Shown here piece by piece: positions 41,359 through 49,783 of a stretch of 64,000 nt of DNA (its first letter is position 1; every line of letters starts with the position of its first letter). Source of the stretch: Pseudomonadota bacterium (GTDB lineage: Bacteria > Myxococcota_A > UBA796 > UBA9615); contig JAAESI010000246.1 in the NCBI GenBank assembly GCA_024229515.1, positions 30,797-94,796 on the forward strand, read 5' to 3'. The translations under genes were made by a program, and so were the position numbers. Below the pieces are notes generated by a model. That model was given only the letters and a program-made list of their open reading frames with translations. It had not been told where the DNA came from and ran no database searches.

Positions 41359-42987
41359 TCAGATCGACCGCAGGAACGAGAGCAGGTCGGCGCGATCGGA
41401 CGCGGGGAGGTCGCAGCCGTACTCGTGGCCGGTGTTGGCGTAGGGGGGCTCTTCGGAGGCGGGCCGGGGGTCGACGCAGAGCAGCTGCTCCAGCGAGGTC
41501 AGCGAGCCGTTGTGGAGGAACCGGGTGAGGGCGTGCAGGCCGGTCAGGCGCGGCGCCTTGATGCCCCCGGTGAGGTCGCCGTCGAGGTCGCAGCACATCT
41601 CGCCGTCGCCGTCCGCGTCGCCCCACAGGGCCATGGCGGGATCGGTGCCGATCTCGTCGTACTCGAAGACCTCGAGCCCGCTTCCGCGGGGGCCGGCGTG
41701 GCAGTCCTCGCAGCCGGCACTGGCGAACAGCGCACGACCGGAGTCGATGGCGGCCTGCCCGTCGGCGGTCAGGGGCGCGGGGGCGTCCAGCGACTCGAGG
41801 TACTCGCGCAGCGGCGAGAGCTCGTCCGGACCCCAGTCGGCGACGGGGCCGCCCCCGATAACGACGAAGCCGCTGAGGAACTGCTCCAGGCTCTCGGCCG
41901 CGCCGGTCCACGCCAGCATCGCGGTGGGCATGCCGAAGGTCTGCTCCTCGTCGACGGTGGGGATGCCCCACAGCGGGAGGATGCGGCTGATGGTGTGGAC
42001 CTCGTCCTGCACCGGCAGCGGCGCCATCGTGAAGTCCATCGTGCCGTCCTCCCAGGAGGCGTACAGCCCCTGGTTCTCGTACGACAGCGTGGGCACGTCG
42101 CTGGCGCCGCCGAGCATCAGCGGGAGCATCTCCCACATCAGGCCGAGGCTGAGGAGGGGGTCGGCGTCGAAGCGGTCGAGGATGGGCTGGACCTCGGCGA
42201 TGGCGTCGGGGTGGTACTCGTCGACGTTGAACCCGGGCATGCCCTTCAGGGGGCCGAGGAACAGCGCCAGCATGTGGGTGCCGTACTCGTACTGCAGGTT
42301 GGGGTAGCCCACGGCGTAGCGGCCGTCGGGCATCTGGCCGAAGTGGCAGTTGGCGCAGGTCAGCGCCAACGTCGGCGTGCCGTCCTGGGGCGCGCCGTCG
42401 CCGACGCCGAGGTGCCGCGGCTGTTCGGGCGTCGACACGATCGGGTCCTGAATCAGGCCGTAGTTGGTGAACGCGGGACCGGCCTCGTCGGGGAAGCTGC
42501 GGCCCATCCAGTCCATCAACGGCTGGGGGATGCCGAGGGTGCCGAAGCCCTCGTAGAAGAACTGGTACTTGCCGCACAGCAGCTTGAGCTGGCGGTCGGA
42601 CGGGTTGGCCGCGTAGGCGTCGCAAGCGCCCTCGAGGGCGCCGAACTCGAGCAGTTCCTCCAGGTTCGCCGACGTGTTGATCAGCCCCTCGGTGGTGTCC
42701 GCGCGGGGGGCGAAGGGGTCGAGGGGGTCGGTGGCGTCGTCGTCGTCGGCCGCGTCGTCGTCGTCGTCGGTCGCGTCGTCGTCGTCGTCGTCGGTGGCGT
42801 CGTCATCGTTGGACGCATCGTCATCGTCGGTCGCGTCGTCGTCGTTGGACGCGTCGTCGTCGTTGGACGCATCGTCGTCGTCGGATGCTGCGTCGTCGTC
42901 ATCCTGATCCGCGGGCGGCGACTGCGGGGTGGGGCAGGCGGAGAGCAGGAGGAGCAGGAGGAACACCGGGAGCAGTCGGGGGGTCAT
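41359..42987 (-). CDS. Dihaem cytochrome c-type lipoprotein with acidic linker
   Basis: 542 residues. A lipoprotein signal (LLLLLLSAC, Cys near 18) is followed by a DDDDA-rich linker of about 60 residues, then a c-type cytochrome with two haem sites, CANCH near 210 and CEDCH near 420, resembling the cytochrome c peroxidase/MauG-like dihaem group. Between the second haem and the end there is an Asp-rich loop (DADGDGEMCCDLDGD) that looks like a calcium site. It is outside the membrane, attached by lipid; the electron partner is unknown. Its promoter (TATAAG with TTGCTA at 17 nt) is the clearest in the window. Confidence 0.8.
   Translation of the reverse strand: MTPRLLPVFLLLLLLSACPTPQSPPADQDDDDAASDDDDASNDDDASNDDDATDDDDASNDDDATDDDDDDATDDDDDAADDDDATDPLDPFAPRADTTEGLINTSANLEELLEFGALEGACDAYAANPSDRQLKLLCGKYQFFYEGFGTLGIPQPLMDWMGRSFPDEAGPAFTNYGLIQDPIVSTPEQPRHLGVGDGAPQDGTPTLALTCANCHFGQMPDGRYAVGYPNLQYEYGTHMLALFLGPLKGMPGFNVDEYHPDAIAEVQPILDRFDADPLLSLGLMWEMLPLMLGGASDVPTLSYENQGLYASWEDGTMDFTMAPLPVQDEVHTISRILPLWGIPTVDEEQTFGMPTAMLAWTGAAESLEQFLSGFVVIGGGPVADWGPDELSPLREYLESLDAPAPLTADGQAAIDSGRALFASAGCEDCHAGPRGSGLEVFEYDEIGTDPAMALWGDADGDGEMCCDLDGDLTGGIKAPRLTGLHALTRFLHNGSLTSLEQLLCVDPRPASEEPPYANTGHEYGCDLPASDRADLLSFLRSI
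42733..42909 (-). repeat. In-frame DDDDA/DDDDAS/DDDDAT codon repeats
   Basis: About ten units of four or more GAC/GAT codons and one or two Ala/Thr/Ser/Asn codons, directly after the lipobox. The repeat is coding, in phase, and variable in unit length, which suggests growth and shrinkage by slippage. A spacer between membrane anchor and cytochrome is likely. Confidence 0.8.
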
Positions 42988-42995
42988 GGCCGAAA

Positions 42996-43024
42996 CTTAT
43001 ATCGACCGATTGGTTGATTAGCAA
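42996..43024 (-). promoter_or_regulatory. Promoter: TTGCTA - 17 nt - TATAAG
   Basis: On the minus strand, TTGCTA (43019-43024) and TATAAG (42996-43001) have the ideal 17-nt spacing, and the -10 ends 8 nt before ATG 42987. The region is AT-rich for this window. Confidence 0.6.
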
Positions 43025-43075
43025 ATTGACCCCGCTGGCTGGCGGGTGTCCTCGGGTCTGCGCGACGATGCGGGC

Positions 43076-43606
43076 ATGGCTCTCCTCCGCTGGATCCCGC
43101 TGGCCCTCATCGCGTTTACGTTCCTCGGCTGTGAGGACCCGTTCGGGTACGAGCGAGAGGAGCTCGAACTGGTCGTCGAGGTGCTCCAGCAGGAGTGCGA
43201 CAACCTCCGACGGATCACCGGGCCGACGAGCGAAATGAGCCTGGTCGTGGGCCGCCTGTCAGCGAAGCCCGCCGATTGGGCGGGGAAGCTCGATGCGATC
43301 GATGGCTGCGGTCCATGCGCCGAGCGGTTGCGGGCGATTCAGCCGTCGGCGCTTCGCCCGCCGGAGCACATGCCGAAACTGGACGTCGGTTCCCCGCGAG
43401 GCCGCGAGTACTCGCTTGATCGGCTGCGGGAGTGGGCGGCGGTGATGAGCGAGACGCGGGACCGGCTTCGGCGCGTTGCGGAGCAGCGGGATGAGTTCGA
43501 GCGGGAGCTGGGGAGGTTGAAGGAGGAGGTGAAGGGGGCGGTTGAGCACCCGGATTGTGCGGTGGAGGCGTGTCGGGTGGTGGTGGACGCTCAGCGCAGC
43601 GAATAG
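43076..43606 (+). CDS. Small lipoprotein with coiled-coil segments, function unknown
   Basis: 176 residues from ATG 43076. Signal sequence ALIAFTFLGC with the lipobox Cys near 19. The mature part is mostly helical and charged (EREELELVVEVLQQECDNLRR near 25-45, and ETRDRLRRVAEQRDEFERELGRLKEEV near 120-145, predicted coiled coils) and has CGPC and CAVEAC cysteine pairs. No family recognised. An in-frame ATG 30 nt upstream (43046) would add MSSGLRDDAG before the signal peptide, so I choose the later start. Its stop overlaps the end of the convergent frameshifted gene by 16 nt. Confidence 0.6.
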   Translation: MALLRWIPLALIAFTFLGCEDPFGYEREELELVVEVLQQECDNLRRITGPTSEMSLVVGRLSAKPADWAGKLDAIDGCGPCAERLRAIQPSALRPPEHMPKLDVGSPRGREYSLDRLREWAAVMSETRDRLRRVAEQRDEFERELGRLKEEVKGAVEHPDCAVEACRVVVDAQRSE

Positions 43607-45017
43607 CCAGGCAGGTCGAGCAGCGGGGGCGCCGCTGTACACGCCTCACCTCCCGAGAGACATGTCCGCGCTTCTTCACTCATCGGCGGGGCCACGCCAG
43701 CGGGGAGTTCCCCTCCGCCACAGGCTCCGATTCCTCGGAAGTAGGCGGGCCCATCCGCGTCTTCCAGGACGTCCAGAAGCGTCATCCGTTCGGAGTTCAG
43801 AGACGCCTGAGATGCGACTCCGCAACCGACGCCCGTAAGGAACGCGCTCCAGATTCCAGGCTCGACGTGAGGCTTCAGAAGCTGCAGATCCCACTCCGGC
43901 CACCAACCGATCATTCCGGGAGGCGAGAGGTCGTCCGCGAGGTCCAGACCATAACCCTGGGCGAACGCCTCCTGGTGTTCGGAGGGAACGTGCGGGAGAA
44001 GCTCGATGAAGGTCCCATGGCGGTCGGAGAGCCCTTCCCGAACGCCGAGCCGCTGGGGCGTTCGATGTACACCGAGGGAGATCATCAGCGCCTGCTCGGA
44101 CCGTCCCGGCGGAGGGGTCAGCGGCTGCCCGGCGGCCAGGCTCCACAGCAGCGACGAGGCCGGGAGGGCGAAGCCGGCCGCAAGCACCCAGATGCGCGAC
44201 GACTCAGCAGCGAGCACGGCGAGGGAGACCACCGAGAGACCGGCGTAGATGCCGCAGTATCGGTAGCTTTGGGGGAGCTCGCCGCGCTGACTGAGGATGA
44301 GGACCAGAGCAGCCCCACGGCGCCGGCGGTTCGGTTCCCCGCGATCTCCATCTCGTTCACGGTCAAGCTGGTGGTGGAGCGCACGGCCGCACCCTCGCCG
44401 TTGAGAATCGCCCCTTCACCGACCAGAAGATCGACGGGCGTTCCGGCGATGCCGTTGGCGACTCCGTAGCCGCTCCAGCCCTGGATATCCATGTCGATGT
44501 GGCCGACGTCGCCGCCGCCCCAGGTGCTTACTCCGGGTCTGGAGGAGCCCTCGCAAGGGCCCGTGGCGGTCATGTCGACCACGGGTCCGCGGAGGAAGAC
44601 GGAGCCGTCAGTCACCACTTCGACCACGGGCTGTGAGGGGCCAGATTCAGGGTCGGGGCAAAGTGGGCGCTTGAGAATCAGGCTGAGGGGCTCGCCGTAG
44701 ACGCCGTCGCGGTTGTCGATGACGAGGCTGTCGACGTACGGGGTGCTCGAGTCCGGGAGTTCGAGGCCGGAGCAGATCCAGACCTCGGGGCGGTCGCCGC
44801 CCTGGTTGGGGAGGGCTTCGGCGGCGGACAGGGCGCCGTCGATGGTGGTGTGGACTTGAGAGCAGGGTTGGCCGGAGCATGAGGGGGTCGGGCCTGGGTC
44901 TACGTCGGTGACGCAGAGGACCTGGGGGCCGCCGGCTTGGGCAGGTGATGCGATCAGCGCGAAGGCGACCCCAAGGAACAGGGCACCGATCCGTCGATGC
45001 CAAGCCAAGCCGGTCAC
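43591..45017 (-). pseudogene. Secreted repeat protein with a frameshift near 44300-44325
   Basis: Two minus-strand frames together look like one gene. The first part, from GTG 45017, has a signal peptide (FLGVAFALIASPAQA) and a pectate-lyase-like repeat region (VYGEPLSLIL, GWSGYGVANGIAG, VNEMEIAGNRTAG). Around 44300-44325 the sensible reading moves by one base into a second frame (LVLILSQRGELPQSYRYCG) that runs to 43591 and holds CGVASQASLNSERM and CGGGELPAG. The first frame degenerates to a Ser/Arg-rich tail ending at 44118. The GC content is lower than the rest. Either an indel in a real gene or a sequencing error; programmed shift is not indicated. Confidence 0.5.
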
Positions 45018-45174
45018 GGCCAGCTGACGGTGCCGACGAACGCTCCGCCTCGATACTGATGTTCGATCACGCCTCTCTTGAGCAGGCAGATGCGCGCCCC
45101 GATCCCGTCGAAGGAGCAGTCGTCGTTGTCGGTCGGTCTCGCTCCCCAATAGGCCATGCGTCAGGCTCGCACTC

Positions 45175-46737
45175 TCACGGCTTCGCCGCCAACTCCCGCC
45201 GCACCATCACCGACGCCCCCTGCACCCGAACCACCTCCTCGTAGTTCGCCAACAGGTACCCCTGCGCCAACGGCGCCGCCGACTGAAGCAACCGCTCCGG
45301 CCCCTCGACGGTGTCATCGATGAACACCACCACCGGCGGCGGCAGCTCCTTCAGCCTTGCGATGACCTCCGCCTCCCGCTGCCGCGACTCCGCGAAGTAC
45401 AGAACGGTGGGGTACCCGGTGATGTCCGGCCGATCGGCCAACGCGTACAGCAACGGCTGATTCGTCGGCACCCACATTGGCCCCATGGGGAGCCTCGCCA
45501 AGGCCTCCAGCGTGCCGGACAGCAACTCGTGCTCGCCCTCGTTCAGCCACACCCGGCCCAGCGGCGTCTCCAAGGGGATGATCCGCTCCTCCGCGATCGT
45601 GAACGAGCCCGTGTACAGCTCCCCGCGGTGCTCGAACCAGGCGTGCCCCGCCAGCAGGATGGGCAGCGCCACGCCGGCGAGCAGCGTCGCTCGCACGCGA
45701 CCGGTCTGCTTGAACGCCCTCCCCCGCGCGTGCTGCCGCGACAGCAGCAGCGCCGTCGCCATCCACAGCAGCGGACCGGCCTGGAACAGGTGGCCGATCT
45801 CCGGCTTCATCCGCACCTGGTTCATCGTCAGCAGACCCAGGAGGAACAGCACCGCGACCTTGCGGCGCCGCACCGCCTTGTCCTCGTCGCCGTCGCCCCA
45901 CGAGATCGACCGCAACAGCAGCGTCGCCAGCCCCGCGAAGACGACGAACGGGAAGTACATCAGCCACGGATCGAGCCGGTCGAACGTGACCAGCTGCCCC
46001 GGCCCCGGGAAGTGCGGGTACTGGACCGATTGGTTCATCGCGATGTCCGCGCCGAGCTGGCCGATCACCGCCCCAAACACGCCCGGGCCCTTCCCCTGAA
46101 GCATCAACGCCGTCGCGATCAGGCCCCCGAGCAGAGGAGCCGTCGCGATCAGAAGATCCGCCCGCCTTCGCGGCACCGCGACGCACGCCAACCCCGCCAC
46201 GACCACGCCGAAGCCGCCCAGATCCAGCCGGAAGAACGCCACCGCCGCGATCACCAGCCCCAGCCCGATCGCACGACGTCGCCCCGGCATCTCCAGGTAG
46301 TGGACCAGCGCCAACGCCAGCGCCAACGTGCCCGCGAGATAGAACCCCTTGTGCAGCGGCCCCGGCGCCACCCACAGGCAGAAGACCGGGAGCATCGCCC
46401 ATGCCTCGCCGACGTACTTCCGCGCCAGTTCGAACGACAGGCTCGCGATGAGGATGCGAAGGACCAGGAACAGCCCCCAGATCACCCCGAACGATCGGCC
46501 GAACATCTCCCACAGCGTCGCCACGAGCACGTACCGACCGGGCCCGTAGGCGTTGACGACGTAGTCCGTCCCCGGCGTCGCCCCCGCCCGCACCTTGTCC
46601 GCGTAGAAGACCAACTCGCCGAGGTCGTACAGCATCAGTCCGCGCCCCAACTGGGGCAGGAAGAACGCGACGGTCGTGGCTGCGAGGAGGGCGTGGATGA
46701 CGACGCGCCGGGTCACGCTGGGGGCATCGGACGCCAC
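45175..46737 (-). CDS. GT-C-like membrane glycosyltransferase
   Basis: 520 residues from GTG 46737, about 11 membrane segments. The first outer loop has LYDLGELVFYADKVRAGATPGTD and a later NAYGPGRYVL, the D.GE..Y...G..P pattern of ArnT/GT39-type GT-C proteins that use polyprenyl-phosphate sugars. The last 150 residues are soluble (LPMGPMWVPTNQPLLYALADRPD). It is expressed from a promoter overlapping the one for the divergent radical SAM gene (46767). Confidence 0.7.
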   Translation of the reverse strand: MASDAPSVTRRVVIHALLAATTVAFFLPQLGRGLMLYDLGELVFYADKVRAGATPGTDYVVNAYGPGRYVLVATLWEMFGRSFGVIWGLFLVLRILIASLSFELARKYVGEAWAMLPVFCLWVAPGPLHKGFYLAGTLALALALVHYLEMPGRRRAIGLGLVIAAVAFFRLDLGGFGVVVAGLACVAVPRRRADLLIATAPLLGGLIATALMLQGKGPGVFGAVIGQLGADIAMNQSVQYPHFPGPGQLVTFDRLDPWLMYFPFVVFAGLATLLLRSISWGDGDEDKAVRRRKVAVLFLLGLLTMNQVRMKPEIGHLFQAGPLLWMATALLLSRQHARGRAFKQTGRVRATLLAGVALPILLAGHAWFEHRGELYTGSFTIAEERIIPLETPLGRVWLNEGEHELLSGTLEALARLPMGPMWVPTNQPLLYALADRPDITGYPTVLYFAESRQREAEVIARLKELPPPVVVFIDDTVEGPERLLQSAAPLAQGYLLANYEEVVRVQGASVMVRRELAAKP

Positions 46738-46743
46738 GGCCGG

Positions 46744-46749
46744 ATGCTA
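46744..46749 (-). promoter_or_regulatory. -10-like TAGCAT 6 nt before GTG 46737
   Basis: TAGCAT lies 6 nt before GTG 46737. The divergent -10 TATCCT (46754-46759) is only 4 nt away, with the palindrome TAGCGCTA between them, so RNA polymerase binding at one may exclude the other. Confidence 0.5.
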
Positions 46750-46753
46750 GCGC

Positions 46754-46759
46754 TATCCT
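46754..46759 (+). promoter_or_regulatory. -10-like TATCCT 7 nt before GTG 46767
   Basis: TATCCT is followed by 7 nt (TCCCGGC, from 46760 to 46766) and then GTG. This is the leaderless geometry. Confidence 0.5.
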
Positions 46760-46766
46760 TCCCGGC

Positions 46767-48260
46767 GTGTCCCTTCGCCAACGCTTGAGCAGGCTCCGAT
46801 CCGGCACCGCCACGGTGGACGATCGCGTGGCCGTGGTGCCCGAGACCAAGCAGAACTCCATCCTCCTGGTGAAGACCCCGCCGTGGGACACGCGGCTGCC
46901 CCCGCTGGGCATCGGCTACCTCAGCAGCTACCTGCGCAAGTACGGCCTCGACGCCCCCGTCTGGGACTGCAACATCGACACCTACCTGCGCTTCCGCATG
47001 GACCGAGCGGACCTCTGGGACATGGAGGCGGCCGTCTTCTGGTTCACGCCCGACGACGTCGCCGACGTGTTCAACCACGAGTGCGACATCGCCGCCCGCC
47101 GCATCCTCGAGGCGGACACGCCCTACGTCGGCTTCTCGCTGACCATGGAGGGGATCAACTTCGCCAAGCTGATCACCGACCGGCTCCGTCGCGACGCCCC
47201 CGACAAGATCATCGTGATGGGCGGCCCCGGCGTCGCCTTCCCCGAGTACCGCGCCCTGTTCCCCCGCGGCGCGGTCGACATCTTCGTGGTCGGCGCCGGC
47301 GAGGAAGCGCTCCGGCTGCTCCTGACCGAGGGGCTCGACGGGAACCTCCCCGAGGACATGACCGTCTGGCGCGACCGCCCCGACGACCCCGACTGCCCCG
47401 TCTGCGTCTCCCACCCCGTCGCCCCGACCGCGTTCGAGCACCCCGACTTCGAGGGCTACGACCTCGTCAAGTACCTGGGCCGCGACCACATCGCCCTCAT
47501 CATGGGCCGCGGCTGCTTCCGCTCCTGCGCCTTCTGCTCCGACAAACCCGACCAGGGCAAGTACCGCAGCTTCGGCTTCGAGAAGCTCATGCGCGCCATC
47601 GCCTTCTACAAAGAGAAGCTCTGGATCGGCGGCATCACCTGGAACGACCTCATCCTCAACGGCGACCTCAACCACCTCGACCGGTTCTGCGACGTGCTCC
47701 TGGAGAATGACGTCGAGCTCGTCTGGGACGGCCAGATGACCGCCCACCGGGTGATGAACAAGCGCCCCTGGCTCTACGAAAAGATGGCCCGCGCCGGCTG
47801 CACCGACATGACCTACGGGCTGGAGTCCTTCTCCGACCCCGTGCTCGCCATCATGCGCAAGGGCTACACCAAGGACATCGCGGTCGAGTCCCTGCGCCTC
47901 ACCCGTGAGGCCGGGCTGACCTCCGGGATCAACCTCATCTGCGGCTTCCCCGGAGAGAGCGAGGCCGACTTCCAGCAGACGCTCGACTCCCTCGAGGAAC
48001 ACCGCGACGTCATCGACCGCGTCACCTCGCTCAGCGTCTGCGCCGTCATGCCCGGCTCACCGCTGTGGACCGAGTCCGAGAAGTTCGGCATCACGCTGCC
48101 CAAGCCCGGCCACTACCACGAGTGGGAAACGCTGGACGGCTCCAACACGCTGCCCATGCGCATCGACCGCCACGCGCGCATGCGGGCCAAGGTCCAAGAG
48201 CTGGGGTTGAGCGCGGTGGTGCAGGCCACCGACGAGTTCGATCCGTCGGTGCGGACGTAG
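46767..48260 (+). CDS. B12-binding-domain radical SAM protein
   Basis: 497 residues from GTG 46767. The N-terminal 170 residues are cobalamin-binding-like (PPLGIGYLSSYLRKYG, VGFSLTMEGINFAK, MGGPGVAFPEY), followed by C250, C254, C257 (CFRSCAFC) and MTYGLESFSDPVL near 350. It lacks neighbours on the same strand, and a very short leader is predicted from the TATCCT box. Substrate unknown; the class acts in methylation or ring chemistry. It is divergent from the GT-C-like gene, which suggests shared regulation. Confidence 0.85.
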   Translation: MSLRQRLSRLRSGTATVDDRVAVVPETKQNSILLVKTPPWDTRLPPLGIGYLSSYLRKYGLDAPVWDCNIDTYLRFRMDRADLWDMEAAVFWFTPDDVADVFNHECDIAARRILEADTPYVGFSLTMEGINFAKLITDRLRRDAPDKIIVMGGPGVAFPEYRALFPRGAVDIFVVGAGEEALRLLLTEGLDGNLPEDMTVWRDRPDDPDCPVCVSHPVAPTAFEHPDFEGYDLVKYLGRDHIALIMGRGCFRSCAFCSDKPDQGKYRSFGFEKLMRAIAFYKEKLWIGGITWNDLILNGDLNHLDRFCDVLLENDVELVWDGQMTAHRVMNKRPWLYEKMARAGCTDMTYGLESFSDPVLAIMRKGYTKDIAVESLRLTREAGLTSGINLICGFPGESEADFQQTLDSLEEHRDVIDRVTSLSVCAVMPGSPLWTESEKFGITLPKPGHYHEWETLDGSNTLPMRIDRHARMRAKVQELGLSAVVQATDEFDPSVRT

Positions 48261-48265
48261 CCATC

Positions 48266-48340
48266 TGCACGATCGATCATTTCGGCCGTGAGATGCTCAC
48301 CTTGGACCGCGATCCAGCACCAGGATGCACGATCGATCAT
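48266..48340. repeat. Two copies of TGCACGATCGATCAT, 60 bp apart, upstream of hipBA
   Basis: The 15-mer occurs at 48266-48280 and 48326-48340, with the palindrome ATGATCGATCAT-like GATCGATC core. Placed 46 to 120 nt before the antitoxin start, this arrangement fits cooperative operators for HipB autorepression. Confidence 0.55.
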
Positions 48341-48385
48341 ATTGTTGATTGATCCGCGCGCCCGGCCCCCTCATACTCGTCTGAA

Positions 48386-48595
48386 ATGAATGAACGTGCA
48401 GATTCCGTGGGGGCGCAGGTCCGCGATCGGCGAAAGACCCTGGGCCTCAAGCAACAGGAGCTCGCCGATCTGGCGGGTTGCTCCGCCCGCTTCGTCCACA
48501 CCGTGGAGGCGGGCAAGGAGACCGTGCGCCTCGACAAGCTGCGGGACCTCCTCGACGTGCTCGGGCTGGAGCTTCGGGTCGAGGCGCGGCGGTGA
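48386..48595 (+). CDS. hipB: HipB-like XRE antitoxin
   Basis: 69 residues from ATG 48386. An XRE-type helix-turn-helix spans GAQVRDRRKTLGLKQQELADLAGCSARFV (9-37), followed by HTVEAGKETVRLDKLRDLLDVLGLEL, the standard HipB DNA-binding module. HipB represses the operon and neutralises the HipA kinase. The start overlaps nothing; a CATACT box lies 8 nt upstream. Its stop overlaps the hipA start by 4 nt (GTGA). The small size matches HipB, and the gene precedes hipA as in the type II system. Confidence 0.85.
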   Translation: MNERADSVGAQVRDRRKTLGLKQQELADLAGCSARFVHTVEAGKETVRLDKLRDLLDVLGLELRVEARR

Positions 48596-49779
48596 GGCTC
48601 GACCAACTCCGAGCGGTCGAGGAGGCCGAGGTCTGGGCTGATGACGTGGTCGCCGGCACCCTCCGCCGCACCGATCGAGGGGTCCAGTTCGAATACGCCG
48701 CCGACTACACGGGGCCCGCTCTGGCGACGACGCTCCCGCGAGACTGCGGGGTGATCGCTCCGGGAGGAGGAGGTGCGGTGCCTCCGTTCTTCGCCGGCCT
48801 GCTCCCGGAGGGCCGCCGACTGTCGGCCTTGCGACGGGCCGCCAAGACGTCCGCAGACGACGACCTCACGATGCTGCTCGCCGTCGGCGACGACCTCATC
48901 GGGCACGTGCGGGTGCTTCCGCCCCGGCCGCTCCCGGAATCGGAGCCCGCGGAACCGGTGGGGAGCTTCGCGGACGTGCGCTTCGCCGACGTATTCGCCC
49001 AGGTCCTCTCCCACGATCCCGCTGACCGCGTTGGCCTCCCGGGAGTCCAGGACAAGGTCTCCGGCCGGATGATCTCCCTGCCGGTTCGCCACGCGAACGC
49101 CCGCTGGATCCTCAAGCTCGACCCACCGGAGTTTCCGCACCTGGTCGCCAACGAGGCGTTCTTCCTCGACGCCGCTCGGGTCAGCGGACTGCCGGCGGCG
49201 CATCACGAGGTCGTGCACGACCGCGACGGGTCGGCTGGCCTCCTCGTTCGGCGGTTCGACCGAACCGGCGGAGCGCGACTCGCCCAGGAGGACGGCTGCC
49301 AGGCGTGCGGGCGGTACCCGGCGGACAAGTACCGGCTCACCACCGAGGAGGTCGTCTCGACTCTGGCCGCCGCCTGCGGGGCTCCGATCGTCGCGGCGCG
49401 GGACCTGCTCCGGCAGTTCGCCTTCGCGTACCTGACCTGCAATGGCGACGCGCACGCCAAGAACGTGTCGGTCCTCCGCGACCGAACCGGCGAATGGGCG
49501 GTCACTCAGGCCTACGACGTCCCCAGTTCGCACCCCTACGGCGACACCTCGATGGCGCTGTCGGTCAACGGCAAGCAGCGCGAAGACATTGGACGGGCCG
49601 ACTTCCTCTCCCTGGGGGACGCGGTCGGCGTGCGACCCCGGGCGGTCGGTAGCGTCCTGAACGACCTCGTCGGCGCGATCGACCGATGGCTGCCGGGTCT
49701 TGGGAAACTCCCATTCGACGACCGACGCGTCCACAAACTGCGCAAAGCGATCGAGTACCGGGCCGCACGGCTCGGCTGA
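48592..49779 (+). CDS. hipA: HipA-type serine/threonine kinase toxin
   Basis: 395 residues from GTG 48592. N-terminal HipA domain (VWADDVVAGTL, PFFAGLLPEG), kinase core with QDKVSGRM near 145, YLTCNGDAHAKNVSVL near 280 (the N.D.H.KN catalytic loop), and AYDVPSSHPYGD near 305 (metal site). HipA phosphorylates glutamyl-tRNA synthetase in E. coli, causing growth arrest and persistence; whether this target holds here is unknown. The VWADD start and overall length (about 395; E. coli HipA is 440) fit, with a somewhat short C-terminal domain. The convergent epimerase gene starts to end 5 nt away. Confidence 0.9.
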   Translation: MRLDQLRAVEEAEVWADDVVAGTLRRTDRGVQFEYAADYTGPALATTLPRDCGVIAPGGGGAVPPFFAGLLPEGRRLSALRRAAKTSADDDLTMLLAVGDDLIGHVRVLPPRPLPESEPAEPVGSFADVRFADVFAQVLSHDPADRVGLPGVQDKVSGRMISLPVRHANARWILKLDPPEFPHLVANEAFFLDAARVSGLPAAHHEVVHDRDGSAGLLVRRFDRTGGARLAQEDGCQACGRYPADKYRLTTEEVVSTLAAACGAPIVAARDLLRQFAFAYLTCNGDAHAKNVSVLRDRTGEWAVTQAYDVPSSHPYGDTSMALSVNGKQREDIGRADFLSLGDAVGVRPRAVGSVLNDLVGAIDRWLPGLGKLPFDDRRVHKLRKAIEYRAARLG

Positions 49780-49783
49780 CGCG

